A DNA stretch of 64,000 bases, taken from contig CM044322.1 in assembly GCA_024291935.2 (NCBI GenBank), positions 67,323,405 through 67,387,404 on the forward strand, read 5' to 3'. The translations under genes were made by a program, and so were the position numbers. This DNA comes from Okapia johnstoni (lineage: Eukaryota; Chordata; Mammalia; Artiodactyla; Giraffidae). Of this stretch, positions 22,299 to 33,324 are shown in pieces (position 1 is the stretch's first letter; each line of letters opens with the position of its first letter). The notes beneath the pieces are model-generated. The model was not told the DNA's origin. It made no database searches and saw only the letters and a list, made by a program, of their open reading frames with translations.

Positions 22299-22799
22299 GT
22301 ATGTATTCCAGAATCATTCACTTTGGGAGAAAAAAAAACTTTGTAGATGAGAAAGTTGGGGCTTTCTCGCTGGTTTTAGTGTAGAGGGTGAACTGATTCC
22401 AAATTCCTGCTGAGAATGAGTATAGGGGCCCTGGTGATAGAAAGTAATTTACAAGAGGCCAATGTAGACGATTACGGTAATTCCAGGTAGAAGCTGTACT
22501 ATGGTTAATAGTGTAGGTTTGTGTCCATGGGACTGGGTGTGTCTCTATGTATAATGAATAGTGTGGTTCTTTGTGTGATTTTGTTGTGTTGTGTTTTCCT
22601 CAGTATCTGTCACCCTAAACGTCACTGTTACTGGTGTCAACCCAAAAAAATTTCCCATCAAAATGCACCATGAATGTTTATGTATCTAAAAATTAAACAA
22701 AGTATATACATTCACTGTATCCATTGATTTTATACCAAGTGAACATCTTTTTCCCAGGAAGACAAATCCCATCACTACCCAGGAAGATGTTTGCAGGAT

Positions 22800-23113
22800 T
22801 CTTTTTAATTTTTATTAAATGTTTTATTGGCTGTTCTTGGCCTTTGTTGCTGCCCAGGCTTTTTTCTACTTATGGAGAGCAAGGGCACCTCTCTCGTTGT
22901 GGTGCGTAGGCTCTCATTTTGGTGACTTCTTTGTGGCAGAGCATGGCTTCCAGGGCTCTCGGGCTCCCATCGTTTTGGCACGTGGGCTCAGTAGTTGTGG
23001 TGCATGGTTTAGTTGCTCCACAGCAGATGGAATCTTCCCAGACCAGGGGTTGAACTTCTATCTCCCGCATTGGCAGGTAGATTCTTAACCACTGAGCCAC
23101 CAGGGAAGCCCTA
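22800..23113 (-). mobile_element. CHR-type SINE
   Basis: Minus orientation: T-rich tail near 22800, CHR body 'gttgtggtgcgtaggctctc', 'cagtagttgtggtgcatgg', 'gttgctccacagcagatgg', and the reversed tRNA head ending 'aaccactgagccaccaggga'. Confidence 0.92.
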
Positions 23114-23274
23114 CAAGATTCTTAATGAGCAAAACTGTGTTTCAGAAGCCCCCTTACTGGGTCAATCACACCTTCATTTAATAGAAAATCTCATCACTTA
23201 GTAGGTCTTATAGCATTTTGATTCCTCATGATTCATCACTCTGCCACTTCCCTCATTCAAACTTTTTCTATTAG

Positions 23275-23456
23275 AGCCTCAGAGTGAATCTTCCCTCCTC
23301 ATCCAAGGCCCCCAGTACTGGAGAGGCTCCTTCCTTCTGCAGGGAGCCTCTGGTGGTACCCACAAGCAACACCCAGTTTTAGAGGAATCTGAGAAAGGAG
23401 GAGGCTCCAGGCATAAATGGAGGAAGTTCAGTGCAGCTTTGCCTCTTAACCTTTGA
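23275..23456 (+). CDS. Candidate alternative terminal exon
   Basis: A pyrimidine-rich acceptor (ACTTTTTCTATTAG) is followed by 59 open codons in phase 1, the phase left by exon B7, ending at TGA 23454-23456. The end is basic (SRHKWRKFSAALPLNL). There is no donor and no poly-A signal close by. An open run of this length arises by chance a few percent of the time, so this is only a candidate. Confidence 0.2.
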
Positions 23457-23479
23457 AGTGTCCAGTCTGTCCTGTTAAC

Positions 23480-24905
23480 TCAATGCACCATGTTGTTTAG
23501 CATGTCTCTAGAACTTTTCAATCCTGCCACTAAAATTCTGTAACCATTGAACAGACACTCCCTGTGTCAAGCTCTTCCCATCTCTTGGATCCACACTCTT
23601 ATTCTCTGCTTCCCTGAACTTTCCTTTCGATACCTCAGGTAAATGGAATTGTTCAGCATTTGTCCTCCTGTGACTAGCTTATTTCACTCTTACCGATAGC
23701 CTCCCACTTCATTCATTGCTTCAAATGACAGGACTGCCTTCTATTTTAAAGCCTGAATCACATTCCAGGATATGTATGCACTACATTTTCTGTCTTGATT
23801 TATCTGCCCTTGGACACTGAGCAGTTTTTCTATCTTGATTGTTGTATACGATGCAGCAATGGATATGAGATTATAAATATCTCCTGGAACATTCTACTTT
23901 TATCTCCGTTGGACATAAACTCAAATAAATGATTGCTGGATCTTATGATAATTTTCTTAATAATTTTTGAGGGACTTCCAAACTGTTCCATAATGGCTAT
24001 GTCATTTATCATTCCTACCAACAGGCACAGAAGTTCCACTTCTCTACATCCTTGCCAACATCTGTTATTCTCTTTGTGTAATACACATGCTGAAAAGTGA
24101 TGTCTCCTTTTGACTTGGTTTCCATTTCCACTAAGTACTTCACTTGCTACTTAGTGATGCTGAGCACATTTCCTATGTGTATTGATCTATGTATTGATCT
24201 GTGTATTGATTCTATGTCTTCTATGAAGAAATGTCTATTGAAGCTTTTTGCACATTTTTTAAAGTCAGTTATTCGCCTGCTATTATTTTGAGGTTGAGTT
24301 TTAGCAGTTGCTTATATATTCTGGATATTGGCCCTTTATCCAGATACAAAGTTTGCTGATACTTCTTTGATTCTACATGTTGCCTTTCTATTGATTTTTA
24401 AAGAGATGATCCTTTCTTCACTTGATAATTTCAGATCCTTGGCAAATATCATTTGGCCACATGTGTCAGTTTATTCAAGATTCCCTCCTTACGATTCATT
24501 GGTTTCTCTGCCTGTTTTATTGCAGGTAGAACACAGTTTTGACTGTTCTGGCATTCTTATCTGTTTTGAATTGAGGAAGGCTGAAGGGCCCCATTGTTGT
24601 TCTTTGCTCTCAAGACTGTTGTTGCTCTTTGGGTTTCTTTTGGGTTCCGTAAGTTTTAGTTTGGGGGATTTTTTTTTCCATTTTATTAAAATAACATGGG
24701 GTTTTGTAAGTGGTTTCAATATATACGTACATCACTTTTAGGAGCATAGGAAGGTCAACAACACTAAATATTCCAGTCTATGAATATGGTACGGTATTCC
24801 AATTACTTGTCTCTTCTTTCTTTCAACAGTGTTCTATGGTTTTCAGTGCACAAATCTTTCACTTCCTAACAAGCCTTTTCCACTGCCTTGCTTGGGTCCT
24901 CTAGA
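23480..24905 (-). mobile_element. Old L1 fragment in intron
   Basis: Minus orientation L1 3'UTR and ORF2 C-terminal text: 'gacttccaaactgttccataatggct', 'cattcctaccaacaggcac', 'ttgcacattttttaaagtcag', 'ttctggatattggccctttatcc'. Much diverged, no long frame. Confidence 0.8.
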
Positions 24906-25077
24906 GTCAGGGATGGGAAAGATGGGCTCATGAACAGAGTGAATGTTCCTCCCTTCCCTCCGTACCTACATTCTGGTTACTTGTAGTACACGAGTGCTGG
25001 GCCATGCCCTTTATCTCTGCCTACAAATGAACTCCCTCCTGAGAATTTTCTTTGAATCTGGGTGTTCACCTTACTAG

Positions 25078-25315
25078 AGCTTCACTGATAGCTCAGTTGT
25101 TAAACAATCTGCCTGCAATGCAGGAGATCCTGGTTTGATTCCTGTGTCAGGGTGATCTACTAGAGAAGGGATAGTCTACCCACTCTAGTATTCTTGGGCT
25201 TCACTTGTGGCTCAGCTGGTAAAGAATCCACCTGAAATGCAGGGTACCTGGGTTCAATTCCTGGGCTGGGAAGATCCCCTGGAGAAGAGAATGGCTATCA
25301 ACTCCAGTACTATTG
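25078..25315 (+). mobile_element. Two adjoining Bov-tA SINEs
   Basis: A truncated Bov-tA (25078-25192) is followed without a gap by a second head at 25194 ('ggcttcacttgtggctcagc') that runs to 'caactccagtactattgg'. Both plus orientation, both truncated at the same place in the BovA body. Confidence 0.88.
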
Positions 25316-25557
25316 GGATGTTCACAAGCACTCTTCCGATGCCTGGACTGGGTTCAAGAGCCCCAGATATACCTACATATGAATAATCTTATCAGGCCAT
25401 CATATCATCTGGAATAAAGAAAAACCAGAACAGGCAATTAGTTGCCTTTTCCTTGTCTGTGGAGCTCTTAGAGCTGAACTTTCCGGTGTAGTAGCCACTA
25501 GCTAGAGCTGCCTATCTATAATTAACATATTTCAATAATAATTAACTTTTTATATTA

Positions 25558-25765
25558 CTGTTAGTCGCTCAGTCATGCCCGACTCTTTGTGATCCCGTGG
25601 ACTGCAGCCCACCAGGCTCCTGTGTCCATGAGATTTTCCAGGCAAGGATACTGGAGTAGGTTAGCCATTTCCTTCTCCAGGGGATCTTCCCAACCCAGGG
25701 ATCGAACCCGGGTCACCTGAACTGCAGGCAGATTCTTTACTGACTGAGCTACAAGGGAAGCCCAT
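25558..25765 (-). mobile_element. Bov-tA SINE
   Basis: Minus orientation, complete: 'ctgttagtcgctcagtcatg' to the reversed tRNA head 'ggatcgaacccgggtcacc' and 'ctacaagggaagccc'. Confidence 0.93.
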
Positions 25766-26106
25766 CAATCATAAAAACCATACATTGCTTGGTCGCACTA
25801 GCCGTATTTCAAAAGTGTCCATAAGTGTTGGAATTTCAGATTTGTAAGCTTGAATGCAAGAGCTATATTGAGCCTGTAGAAGTGTAAGGTTAAAATGTAA
25901 TTCTCTCAGCATCTCTTTCTCATGTGAATATGTTCAAATGTGATCACCATATTGTTGAAGGGTTTCTGACTCCACAAAGCACAGGGGAGGACTGTGAACC
26001 TGGAGGGAAGACCAGGGAGATGCTCTGTGAGCCAAGTGAAGCAGGAGAAATGGGTGGGTCAAGTTGCACGATAACTGTATTATTGCTCATGGTTGTCTTC
26101 CTACAG

Positions 26107-26154
26107 ACTGCTTCCTGGAAAGTGTTAGCAGCAGCGATGTGGAAGAGAATGCAG
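26107..26154 (+). CDS. Exon C of acidic-repeat gene
   Basis: Acceptor GTCTTCCTACAG, donor GCAG|GTACGG, 48 bp, phase 1 to 1. With the G from B7 it reads DCFLESVSSSDVEENA. The Ser/Asp/Glu cluster resembles an acidic or phosphorylatable stretch. The phase fits both neighbours exactly. Confidence 0.65.
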
Positions 26155-27060
26155 GTACGGAACAACTCTCAGGCGGGATTTAGAGGGAGAGGGTTCCTAG
26201 ACCATTTGAGTTACGCCTGCTTCTTTGGAGATGAATATAAACTGAGGAAGAAGAAGGAAATATGTCTAGAGTTGTGGTTTGTTCTTTTCATAATTTAATA
26301 ATATAGTAGAGCTATGTGTCCATGTGGTTTATTCTGTTGTGCTTATAGTCATCTCTTCTTGCTTTTCCACTTAGAAATATCCTTTCTCACAAGACTCCTT
26401 GTTCCTTGTCCTTTCACTGCCAAATAGGAAAGCTGGGCTTCTGGTTAGTACCTACAGGGTAGTATGCATGAGGGACTTTGGCTTCATATTTAAATTTTCC
26501 TATGATGGCCATATCCTAGTGGGCACAAAAGTCTCATAGTCACATGACACTGGAGACCAAGTTCTTACAGTGAGTGTCAGGTGGTGGGTGAGACATGAAC
26601 TCTCTCCCTCTGCATTTTCAGGACTTGTGCTGTCCCCTCATGTTTGTCCTCACTGTTTGTTCCCTGTATGAAGGGTGTTCTCAGGGTTGGATGAGTCACA
26701 GCACATGTGCTGTGGCGTCCCTGCCTGGGCTGAGTCTCCTGGAGCTCATCTCAGCACCACACCTCCCCAAGGATGCTGTGCTGAAAGTGCTTCTTCGTGA
26801 GAGCAGTCCATGTCCAGCTGCCACTAGAGACTAATATGTCCACAAATACTAGAGACTGTGAAAGGGCTGCTGGCTTTCTTTACACATTTGCTCTTGCAGC
26901 CCTGCTGACCTGGTATCCTGGGACTGACCAGACCTAGGTCAGAGACTCGGGACTCAGGGTGATTGCTCCTCTTAGAACCCAGTGCTCCCTCCAGACAGAA
27001 GCTCTAGGTGGTTTTGATCACCATCTTTGCACACTCCTCAACTCATTTATTTACCTTGTA
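26155..27060. other. Intron, no feature recognised
   Basis: No repeat family or further exon was identified between exon C and the L1 fragment downstream. Confidence 0.45.
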
Positions 27061-27440
27061 TTTTTTTAATTTGTTTTGCATTTGAGTTGTGGTATTTTAT
27101 TTAATTTGAGTATGATCTCTTTATTTGATACATTGTAATTTTTTCTGTAGGTTATCTTTTCATCCTACTGATTGTTGAAGAGACTACCCTTTCACTATTT
27201 TCTTGTCTTAGAAACTTGGTGAATTTCATTTGACCATGTATCCATGAGTTTACTTGGGGCTCTTTATTCTGGTCTTTAGGGCTATGCATATGTTTCTATG
27301 TCACTATCTTACAGCTTTGATCCCTATATCTTTGTAATGTATTTTGAAATCAGGAGGTGAGAAACTTTGATATTAGTGCTCCAGATTATTGTGTCTATTT
27401 GGAGTCCTTAGGGGTTCCATATATATTTTTGGATTTCTTT
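27061..27440 (-). mobile_element. Old L1 fragment
   Basis: Minus orientation ORF2-type text: 'ttacagctttgatccctatatctttgtaatgta', 'tttgaaatcaggaggtgag', 'ctccagattattgtgtc'. Diverged; low coding content. Confidence 0.6.
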
Positions 27441-28111
27441 TTTCCATTTCTGGCTAAATGAAATTGAAAATGTTTACCTCTATCCTCTCTAAGAGTCTGG
27501 TAAACTAGGGTGTTGCCGAGAGCATTAAGTATCTCCCAGGTCACTGAGGTCACCTCAGGCAATGGGAGAGTCTCTGTTACATGAACGTTTTTGTCCTTCC
27601 CTCCTCCAGGGCTCAAAAGACTCTCATGTCCATGCCAGGCCCTTCCTGGGAGGGATGGATTGTTTAATTAAATAATGGACTGCTTAGAGACGGTGGCCAT
27701 ACACCCATGGTCCTTCTTCCAATGTGTCCATGTTGGAGAACTCTAGGGTTGGTGAAGGCTGAAGGAGGAAGGAAAGGAACAGTGACTAGAGGAGAGAAAT
27801 GATGAAGGAAGTAGAGGGGAAACAGCTGGAGAAGGAGGCAAGCAAGGTCGTGGGCAGAGATGCATGGAAACAGTGACCGCCTGGAGGAGAAACAGCTGGT
27901 AGTGGTGTCATTCCTCATCACTCATAGACAAGCTGAGGGTGGCAACAGATGTTGGAGGTCAGAGACCCACTTTTTCACTGCAAAAGTGAAACAATGAGGC
28001 CCTGGCAGGTCCCTGGAGAAAAGGGCACCAGGGGTCCCCAGCCAGGTTGTGAGGATCACAGGGTCCCCTAGTCACATCCTGACTCTAAATCTCCCCTTTG
28101 CTTTCCCACAG
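27441..28111. other. Intron, no feature recognised
   Basis: Holds purine-rich text near 27760-27900 but no repeat or exon that I can support. Confidence 0.4.
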
Positions 28112-28194
28112 CCTCTCCAGATGACTGCTGCCCTCAGACATCAGAAAACTGCAAGGCAGATAATGAAAATTTGGAGGAGAGCAAGACTATCAAG
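28112..28194 (+). CDS. Exon D of acidic-repeat gene
   Basis: Acceptor CTTTCCCACAG, donor CAAG|GTCATT, 83 bp, phase 1 to 0. With the preceding G it reads ASPDDCCPQTSENCKADNE and then NLEESKTIK. Cys-rich and acidic. No known domain. Confidence 0.62.
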
Positions 28195-28615
28195 GTCATT
28201 TATTTCTTATTTCATATCTTTTAAAAATGTTCTCTCTTATTCTGATCGATAGACTCTTCTTTGTAGCCCTTCCTTTTCTCCACTTTCCATCTTTTTATGA
28301 TTATCCTTCTGCAGGACCTGGTCTCTTGTAGGCACTTGGGGACTTGGGAACTTATATAAAATCTATGAAATCTCTCTGCAGCCCTCTTCTCCCACTTTCT
28401 TAGCATAACCCTGGCTCCAGACCTCATGTCTGCGTCCTTGAACCTGGCTTTGTCACCATGAGTGGCCTGAGCAGGAGTTGAGGCTGGAGTCAGCAGGTCT
28501 GGACCCACACGGCTGAAGGGGCCCCATGAAGTTTGCACTGCCCTGTGATACCCCATATGGTTGTTTTCCTGCCCTGGGAGGGACTGGACCTGCCTGACTG
28601 ATCTCTTCCTTCCAG

Positions 28616-28727
28616 ATACCAAAAAAATCTCTGGTCATCTTTTTGAAGATTCCTTCTGGAGATGTCAGCAGTGCTGATGAAGAAGACCTGGCAGAGCAAG
28701 TGTGAACATGGGACCTGGGGTGAAAAG
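28616..28727 (+). CDS. Exon E with stop codon
   Basis: Acceptor CTCTTCCTTCCAG, phase 0. Reads IPKKSLVIFLKIPSGDVSS and then ADEEDLAEQV, with stop TGA at 28703-28705. A strong donor (AAAAG|GTGAGG) follows only 22 nt after the stop, which is the usual layout when the last intron lies in the 3'UTR. The SS-x-DEED motif echoes SSSDVEEN in exon C. A weaker donor GTGTGA at 28700 would remove the stop and give a different C-terminus. Confidence 0.6.
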
Positions 28728-29465
28728 GTGAGGCAGACGAGGGCCCATGTCTCCATCATGATCCCCACTCGCTTGTTGGTGCTTTAGAATCACCAGCAAA
28801 AACACTGGGGTCTGCTGCTGAGTGTGACAACAAAAGTGGAGACAAGAGGGTGGTAACAATCTGTGCAGACTAGTGGAGGATGCCCTGAGCTCGTCTCCCC
28901 AGGGCACAGGTCCCGTCCCCAGATGCCCCCGAGGTTGCTGGGCTGGCTCCTCTGGCAGCTCTTACATTTGCAGGGAGGCTGGGGGCACTGTGGGGCCACC
29001 ATGTGCAGGAGTCCAGCAGCTGCTGTTGCAGCATGTTCTCTTGAAGATCCCCCTGTGGACTTCCTCATCTCCCTCTGCAGGACCCAGCTCTGCCCTCCAA
29101 CCCCCCTAGAGGCAGCAGGGGCATCCCTAGTCCATCACCAGCTGCAGAGAGAGGTTGGGGTGGCCCCGCCCTCCCCAGTCCTGGGCTCCTGGGAACAGAA
29201 TGAAGGAGACACAGGAGCCCAGAGCTCGTGCAGGCAGGGGGTCACCTGGCAGCTCTGCCTCCCTGTGGGTGCTCCCTGGTCCTGAGGGTCCAAGCCAGCC
29301 TGGAGGGTGCCCGAGTCTGGCGTCCCTCAGATCTGGAACCCTGGGGTCCTGGGTCACCTCAGGGCAGCATCTCTCAACCAGGAGTTGGAGGTTCTGTGGA
29401 TTCTTCTGTGTCTGTGTCCAACTGAAGAATCACCAGAAAGCAATTCAGTGCCGTGTGCACTTGGG
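28728..29465. other. Probable 3'UTR intron, GC-rich
   Basis: GC-rich text with overlapping open frames up to 140 codons on both strands (28863-29285 plus is the longest). The frames have no motif, and their abundance follows from base composition. Confidence 0.4.
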
Positions 29466-29467
29466 AG

Positions 29468-29682
29468 GGTGGTGCTCGTGGTAAAGAGCCCGCCTGCCGA
29501 TGCAGGAGACACAATAGACTCAGGTTCAATTTCTGGGTAGGGAAGATCCCCTGGAGAAGGTAATGGCAATGCACTCCAGTGTTCTTGCCTGAAGAATCCC
29601 AGTGACTGAGGAGCCTGGTGGGCTATCAGCCACAGGGTTGCACAGACTCGGACATGACTCAAGAGACTGAGCAGCACACCTG
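29468..29682 (+). mobile_element. Bov-tA SINE
   Basis: Plus orientation: 'ggtaaagagcccgcctgccg', 'gatcccctggagaaggtaatgg', ending 'cggacatgactcaagagactg'. Confidence 0.92.
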
Positions 29683-29689
29683 GGATGAG

Positions 29690-30197
29690 TGTCAGGAACA
29701 AGTTGCTCATGTTCCTTTTATTTTGTTTCCAAGTCTGTCATTAATAACATATCTTGTTTTATTACAGGTTGAAAAAAAATGCCTTCTGTCAGATTTTAAT
29801 GTTGTAATATGCTAAACAGATAAAATGTACTTTTTAATAATATAATAACAGTTTAAAATCATAAACCTCAGGAGGGTTTGGTTGGGGGTTAGAAATGATT
29901 ATTCAGGAAAACAGAGACTCCAGGTGTCTGTCCATTTCCAATACTCAGGTCTCAGGAGCAGTTGTACTGAGTGTAGGATGGCTGGGCATGTTCTCCTACC
30001 CACTGTGTCATCTGACCTCCTGCTCTTCCCAGGGCCTAGAGGGAAGGGGAGACCCAAGCTTTTAGTCCTGGATCCCAGAGTCCCCTGTTCCTCTGCCTGA
30101 GTCTCATTGTCCAGGGGACCCATCAATTGAGGTTTGCCGGCCAGATGCCCAGGTGTACTTGCTCCTGTGTGACATTTCTAAACACTTCCCACTAACA
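29690..30197. other. Unassigned sequence
   Basis: No repeat or coding exon recognised. Confidence 0.4.
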
Positions 30198-30640
30198 GAC
30201 GATGCCCTCAGCAAAGAGCAGCAAACAGACCCAGTGCCCTGCAGACCTGAGCCCCAAAGCCAAGTCTAGATCCTGGGAAGTCTTCTGGGTCCCGCACACC
30301 CTCCCCAGGGAGCCCTCCTCTGTCCAACTCTGCACCTCCCAGGGACTCCATCACCTGTGTTGGTGTTGCAGGCTCTGCTCTGAATCCCCGAAGACCTGGA
30401 CCTGGACGTCATCCTGGACCCCAGAGGGGATGGAGCCCCCACAGCACTAGGAGCCTCATCTGGACCAGATTAGGGGAGCCTCATTGTTTCTCTTCTGAAG
30501 ACCCTCATTTAGTACAGCTTCAGTTGTTTTGCTGTGTCGATTTAGTATTTTATCTACAGTTTTATCTTTATGTTCTGTATATATCTATATGTTCCATATT
30601 TATATGTAAGTTTTTTCATTAAAATGTTTTTATCTATTTG
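30198..30640 (+). other. Probable 3'UTR exon of acidic-repeat gene
   Basis: An acceptor CATTTC...CCACTAACAG precedes 30198. An 82-codon frame (30202-30450) is present but its composition is unlike the upstream protein. AT-rich text follows with an ATTAAA signal at 30618-30623. Best read as the untranslated end of the upstream gene. A second acceptor, TGGTGTTGCAG, lies before 30372. Confidence 0.4.
30618..30623 (+). terminator. Polyadenylation signal ATTAAA
   Basis: ATTAAA in an AT-rich tail, followed by T-rich sequence (GTTTTTATCTATTTGTTAC). It is the first good signal downstream of the exon E stop in a UTR-like context. Confidence 0.45.
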
Positions 30641-31079
30641 TTACTTTCAAAATAACTTTTTGTAAAAATGCACATGTATAGAGTAACCCCCTCAACAGAG
30701 GTAGAACTTGACAATTGTTGTAAGCCAGTTACCTTAGTGTCCACCACCAGGATCATTCCCCCTTTCACACAACTCAGTCAGTCTTTGTTGTTTAAGGAAC
30801 TGCAAATTTAGTTCTTACATCTATCCTTCTGTCATTGTCTTTAAGGATTTTTTTTTCTCACATCTGCTCATTCCATTAGTCATAGGAGATCAATATTACA
30901 CTAGATCTTTCAAGACTTGCATGTCAGGATTTTTCAAAACTCAGTCTACCTTCAGGGTAAAAACTTCATGATCCATCACTGATCTCCATTTGTAGCTTAA
31001 GTGTGTTTCTCTATTTTCTTCTAACACAGAGAATTTCTCTCCGAAAAGGCTCTTAAAATTCGAGTTTTCATTCCCTTAT

Positions 31080-31580
31080 ATTTCTCCTGCTCTTTTATTC
31101 CAGCTGCCGAAAGGACTAGTCTCATTGACTATATTCTCATGGTGTACATTTTGGCTCCCAAACTCACTTATTTTATAAGGGAAATTTGTAAGTCTTTATC
31201 TCTCTCACCCAGCTCTCTCATCACCACACCCCTCTCCTCTCTGGCAAGGATTTCTTTGTGCTCTGTATCAATGACTACATTACTGTTTGGTTATTTTGGT
31301 TCACTGGTTTTGATTTTCAGTTTCCACATTCAAGTGACATCATACTGTATTTGTCACTCTGTCTGACTTATTTTCCTTAGCATAAAACCCTCTAGGTCCA
31401 TCTATTTTCTCACAAATGACAAGATTTCATTCTTCTTTTTGGCTGAGTAATAATCCATGCATACCATGTCTTATCCATTCATCTCTTGATACACACTTTG
31501 AAAAAATACCAATAAAAGGAATTGCTCAATCATATGGTATGTATTTAATTCTTGGGAAAACCCCATATTTAGAGTATATA
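31080..31580 (-). mobile_element. Old L1 3'-end fragment
   Basis: Minus orientation: 'tctctggcaaggatttctttg', 'gtcactctgtctgacttatttt', 'taggtccatctattttctcac', 'tggctgagtaataatcca', the reversed L1 ORF2 C-terminus and 3'UTR. Confidence 0.7.
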
Positions 31581-31655
31581 ACTTAAGGTATTACCCAATA
31601 ATGCACCCTAATATCTAAGGTTGGTATTTTCTGTAACTCAGTTATTTAGAGTCAC

Positions 31656-33077
31656 AATTCAGTTCAATTCAGTTCAGTCGCTCAGTCGTGTCCGATTCTT
31701 TGTGATCCAATGGACTGCAACACGCCAGGCCTCCCTCTCCATCACCAACTCCTGGAGTTTACTCAAACTCATGTCCATTGACTCAGTGATGCCATCCAAC
31801 CATCTCATTCAATGTCATCCCCTTGTCCTCCTGCCTTCAATCTTTCCCAGAATCAGGGTCTTTTCAAATGAGTCACTTCTTCCCATCATGTGGCCAAAAT
31901 ATCGGAGTTTCAGCTTCAACATCAGTCCTTCCACTGAATATTCAGGCTGATTTCCTTTAGGATGGACTGGTTGGATCTCCTTGCAGTCCAAGGGACCCTC
32001 AAGACTCTTCTCCAACACCACAGTTCAAAAGCATCAATTCCTCGGAGCTCAGTTTTCTTTATACTCCAACTCTCACACCTATACATAACCACTGGAAAAA
32101 TCATACCTTTTACTAGATAGACCTTTTTTGGCAAAGTAATATCTCCGCTTTTTAATATACTGTCTAGTTTGATCATAACTTTTCTTCCAAGTAGCAAGTG
32201 TCTTTTAAATTCATGACTGCAGTCACCATCTGCAGTGATTTTGGAGCCCAAAAAATTAAAGTCTGTCAGTGTTTCCATTGTTTTCCCATCTATTTACCAT
32301 AAAGTGATTGGACCAGATGTCATGATCTTAGTTTTCTGAATGTTGAGGTTTAAGCCATTTTTTTCACTCTTCTCTTTCACTTTCACAAGAGGCTCTTTAG
32401 TTATTCTTTGCTTTCTGTCATAAAGGTGGTGTTATCTGCATATCTGAGGTTATTGATATTTCTTCCAGCAATTTTGATTCCAGCTTGTGCTTCATCCCAT
32501 CCAGTGTTTCTCATGATGTACTCTGCATATAAGTTAAATAAGTAGGGTGACAATATACAGCCTTGATGTACTCCTTTCCTGATTTGGCACCAGTCTGCTG
32601 TTCCATGTCCAGTTCTAACTGTTGTTTCCTGACCTGCATACAGATTTCTCAAGAGGAAGGTCAGATGGTATGGTATTCCCATCTCCTTAAGAATTTTCCA
32701 GAGTCTGTTGTGGTCCACACAGTAAAAGGCTTTGACATAGTCAATAAAGCTGAAGTAGATATCTTTCTGGAACTCTCTTACTTTTTCAATGATCCAACAG
32801 ATGTTGGCAATTTGATCTCTGGTTCCTCTGCCTTTTCTAAATCAGTTTGAACATCTGGAAGTTCATGGTTCACATACTTTTGAACTATGGCTTGGAGAAT
32901 TTTGAGCATTACTTTACTAGTGTGTGAGATGAGTGCAATTGTCTGGTAGTTTGAGCATTCTTTGACATTGCCTTTCTTTGGGATTGGAATGAAAACTGAC
33001 CTTTTCCAGTCCTGTGGCCACTGTTGAGTTTTCCAAATTTGCTGGCATATTGAGTGCAGCACTTTATCCTTGAAGTG
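31656..33077 (-). mobile_element. BovB LINE, 1.4 kb, 5'-truncated
   Basis: Minus orientation. Starts at the (ACTGA)n end near 31656 and runs through the C-terminal region (31922-32278), the RT box and the RT core (32401-33000). The RT box reads YADN instead of YADD near 32432, and there is one large frame at 32401-32718. Several stops interrupt the ORF. It is 5'-truncated at a SINE. Confidence 0.92.
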
Positions 33078-33265
33078 AAAGCCGCTGAGTTGTGTCAGAC
33101 TTTTCGCATCCCCATGGACTATGCACTCCATGGAATTCTCAAGGCGAGAATACTGGCGTAAGTATCCTTTCCTTTCTCCAGGAGATCTTCCCAACCAAGG
33201 GATGGAACCCAGGTGTCCTGCATTACAGGCATATTCTTTACCAGCTGAGCAACAAGGGAAGCCCT
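33078..33265 (-). mobile_element. Bov-tA SINE
   Basis: Minus orientation: 'gccgctgagttgtgtcagac', 'ggagatcttcccaaccaagg', and the reversed head 'taccagctgagcaacaaggg'. It separates two BovB copies of opposite orientation. Confidence 0.9.
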
Positions 33266-33324
33266 TTTTTATTTTAACACTATTGGAAATCTTGCTCTTA
33301 TGGATGTTCCTCACCAATTGGTAT

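Larger units (their letters stand above)
9541..22300 (+). repeat. Tandem array of ~2.2-kb exon-bearing units
   Basis: Successive A-exon acceptors at 9971, 12208, 14604, 16550, 18775 and 21012 are spaced 2237, 2396, 1946, 2225 and 2237 bp. The intervening introns align throughout: each unit repeats 'gtgggtttgtgtgaatcagg', a GT run, 'tgtttccctcttacacagca', 'gtgtggccttgtgtagacaat' and 'cactttagtgtttctttttt'. Unit 3 is short mainly because about 220 bp is missing between its A and B exons. Unit 2 is long because a BovB tail was inserted (13225-13391). The segment 9541-9730 repeats 10078-10270, so the tail of one more unit is preserved at the left edge. A seventh, diverged unit carries exons 21741 and 22274. 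Confidence 0.9.

Noticed and set aside
28863..29285. 140-codon frame downstream of exon E
   Set aside because: Lies in GC-rich DNA with frames on both strands and has no motif; better explained as part of the 3'UTR intron.
30202..30450. 82-codon frame near the gene end
   Set aside because: It would be used only with a weak donor at 28700, and its Trp/Cys/Pro-rich composition differs from the acidic upstream protein; treated as 3'UTR.
32778..33317. 179-codon minus-strand frame
   Set aside because: It runs from an inverted Bov-tA into BovB RT; a chance fusion of two repeats with no sign of splicing or a promoter.
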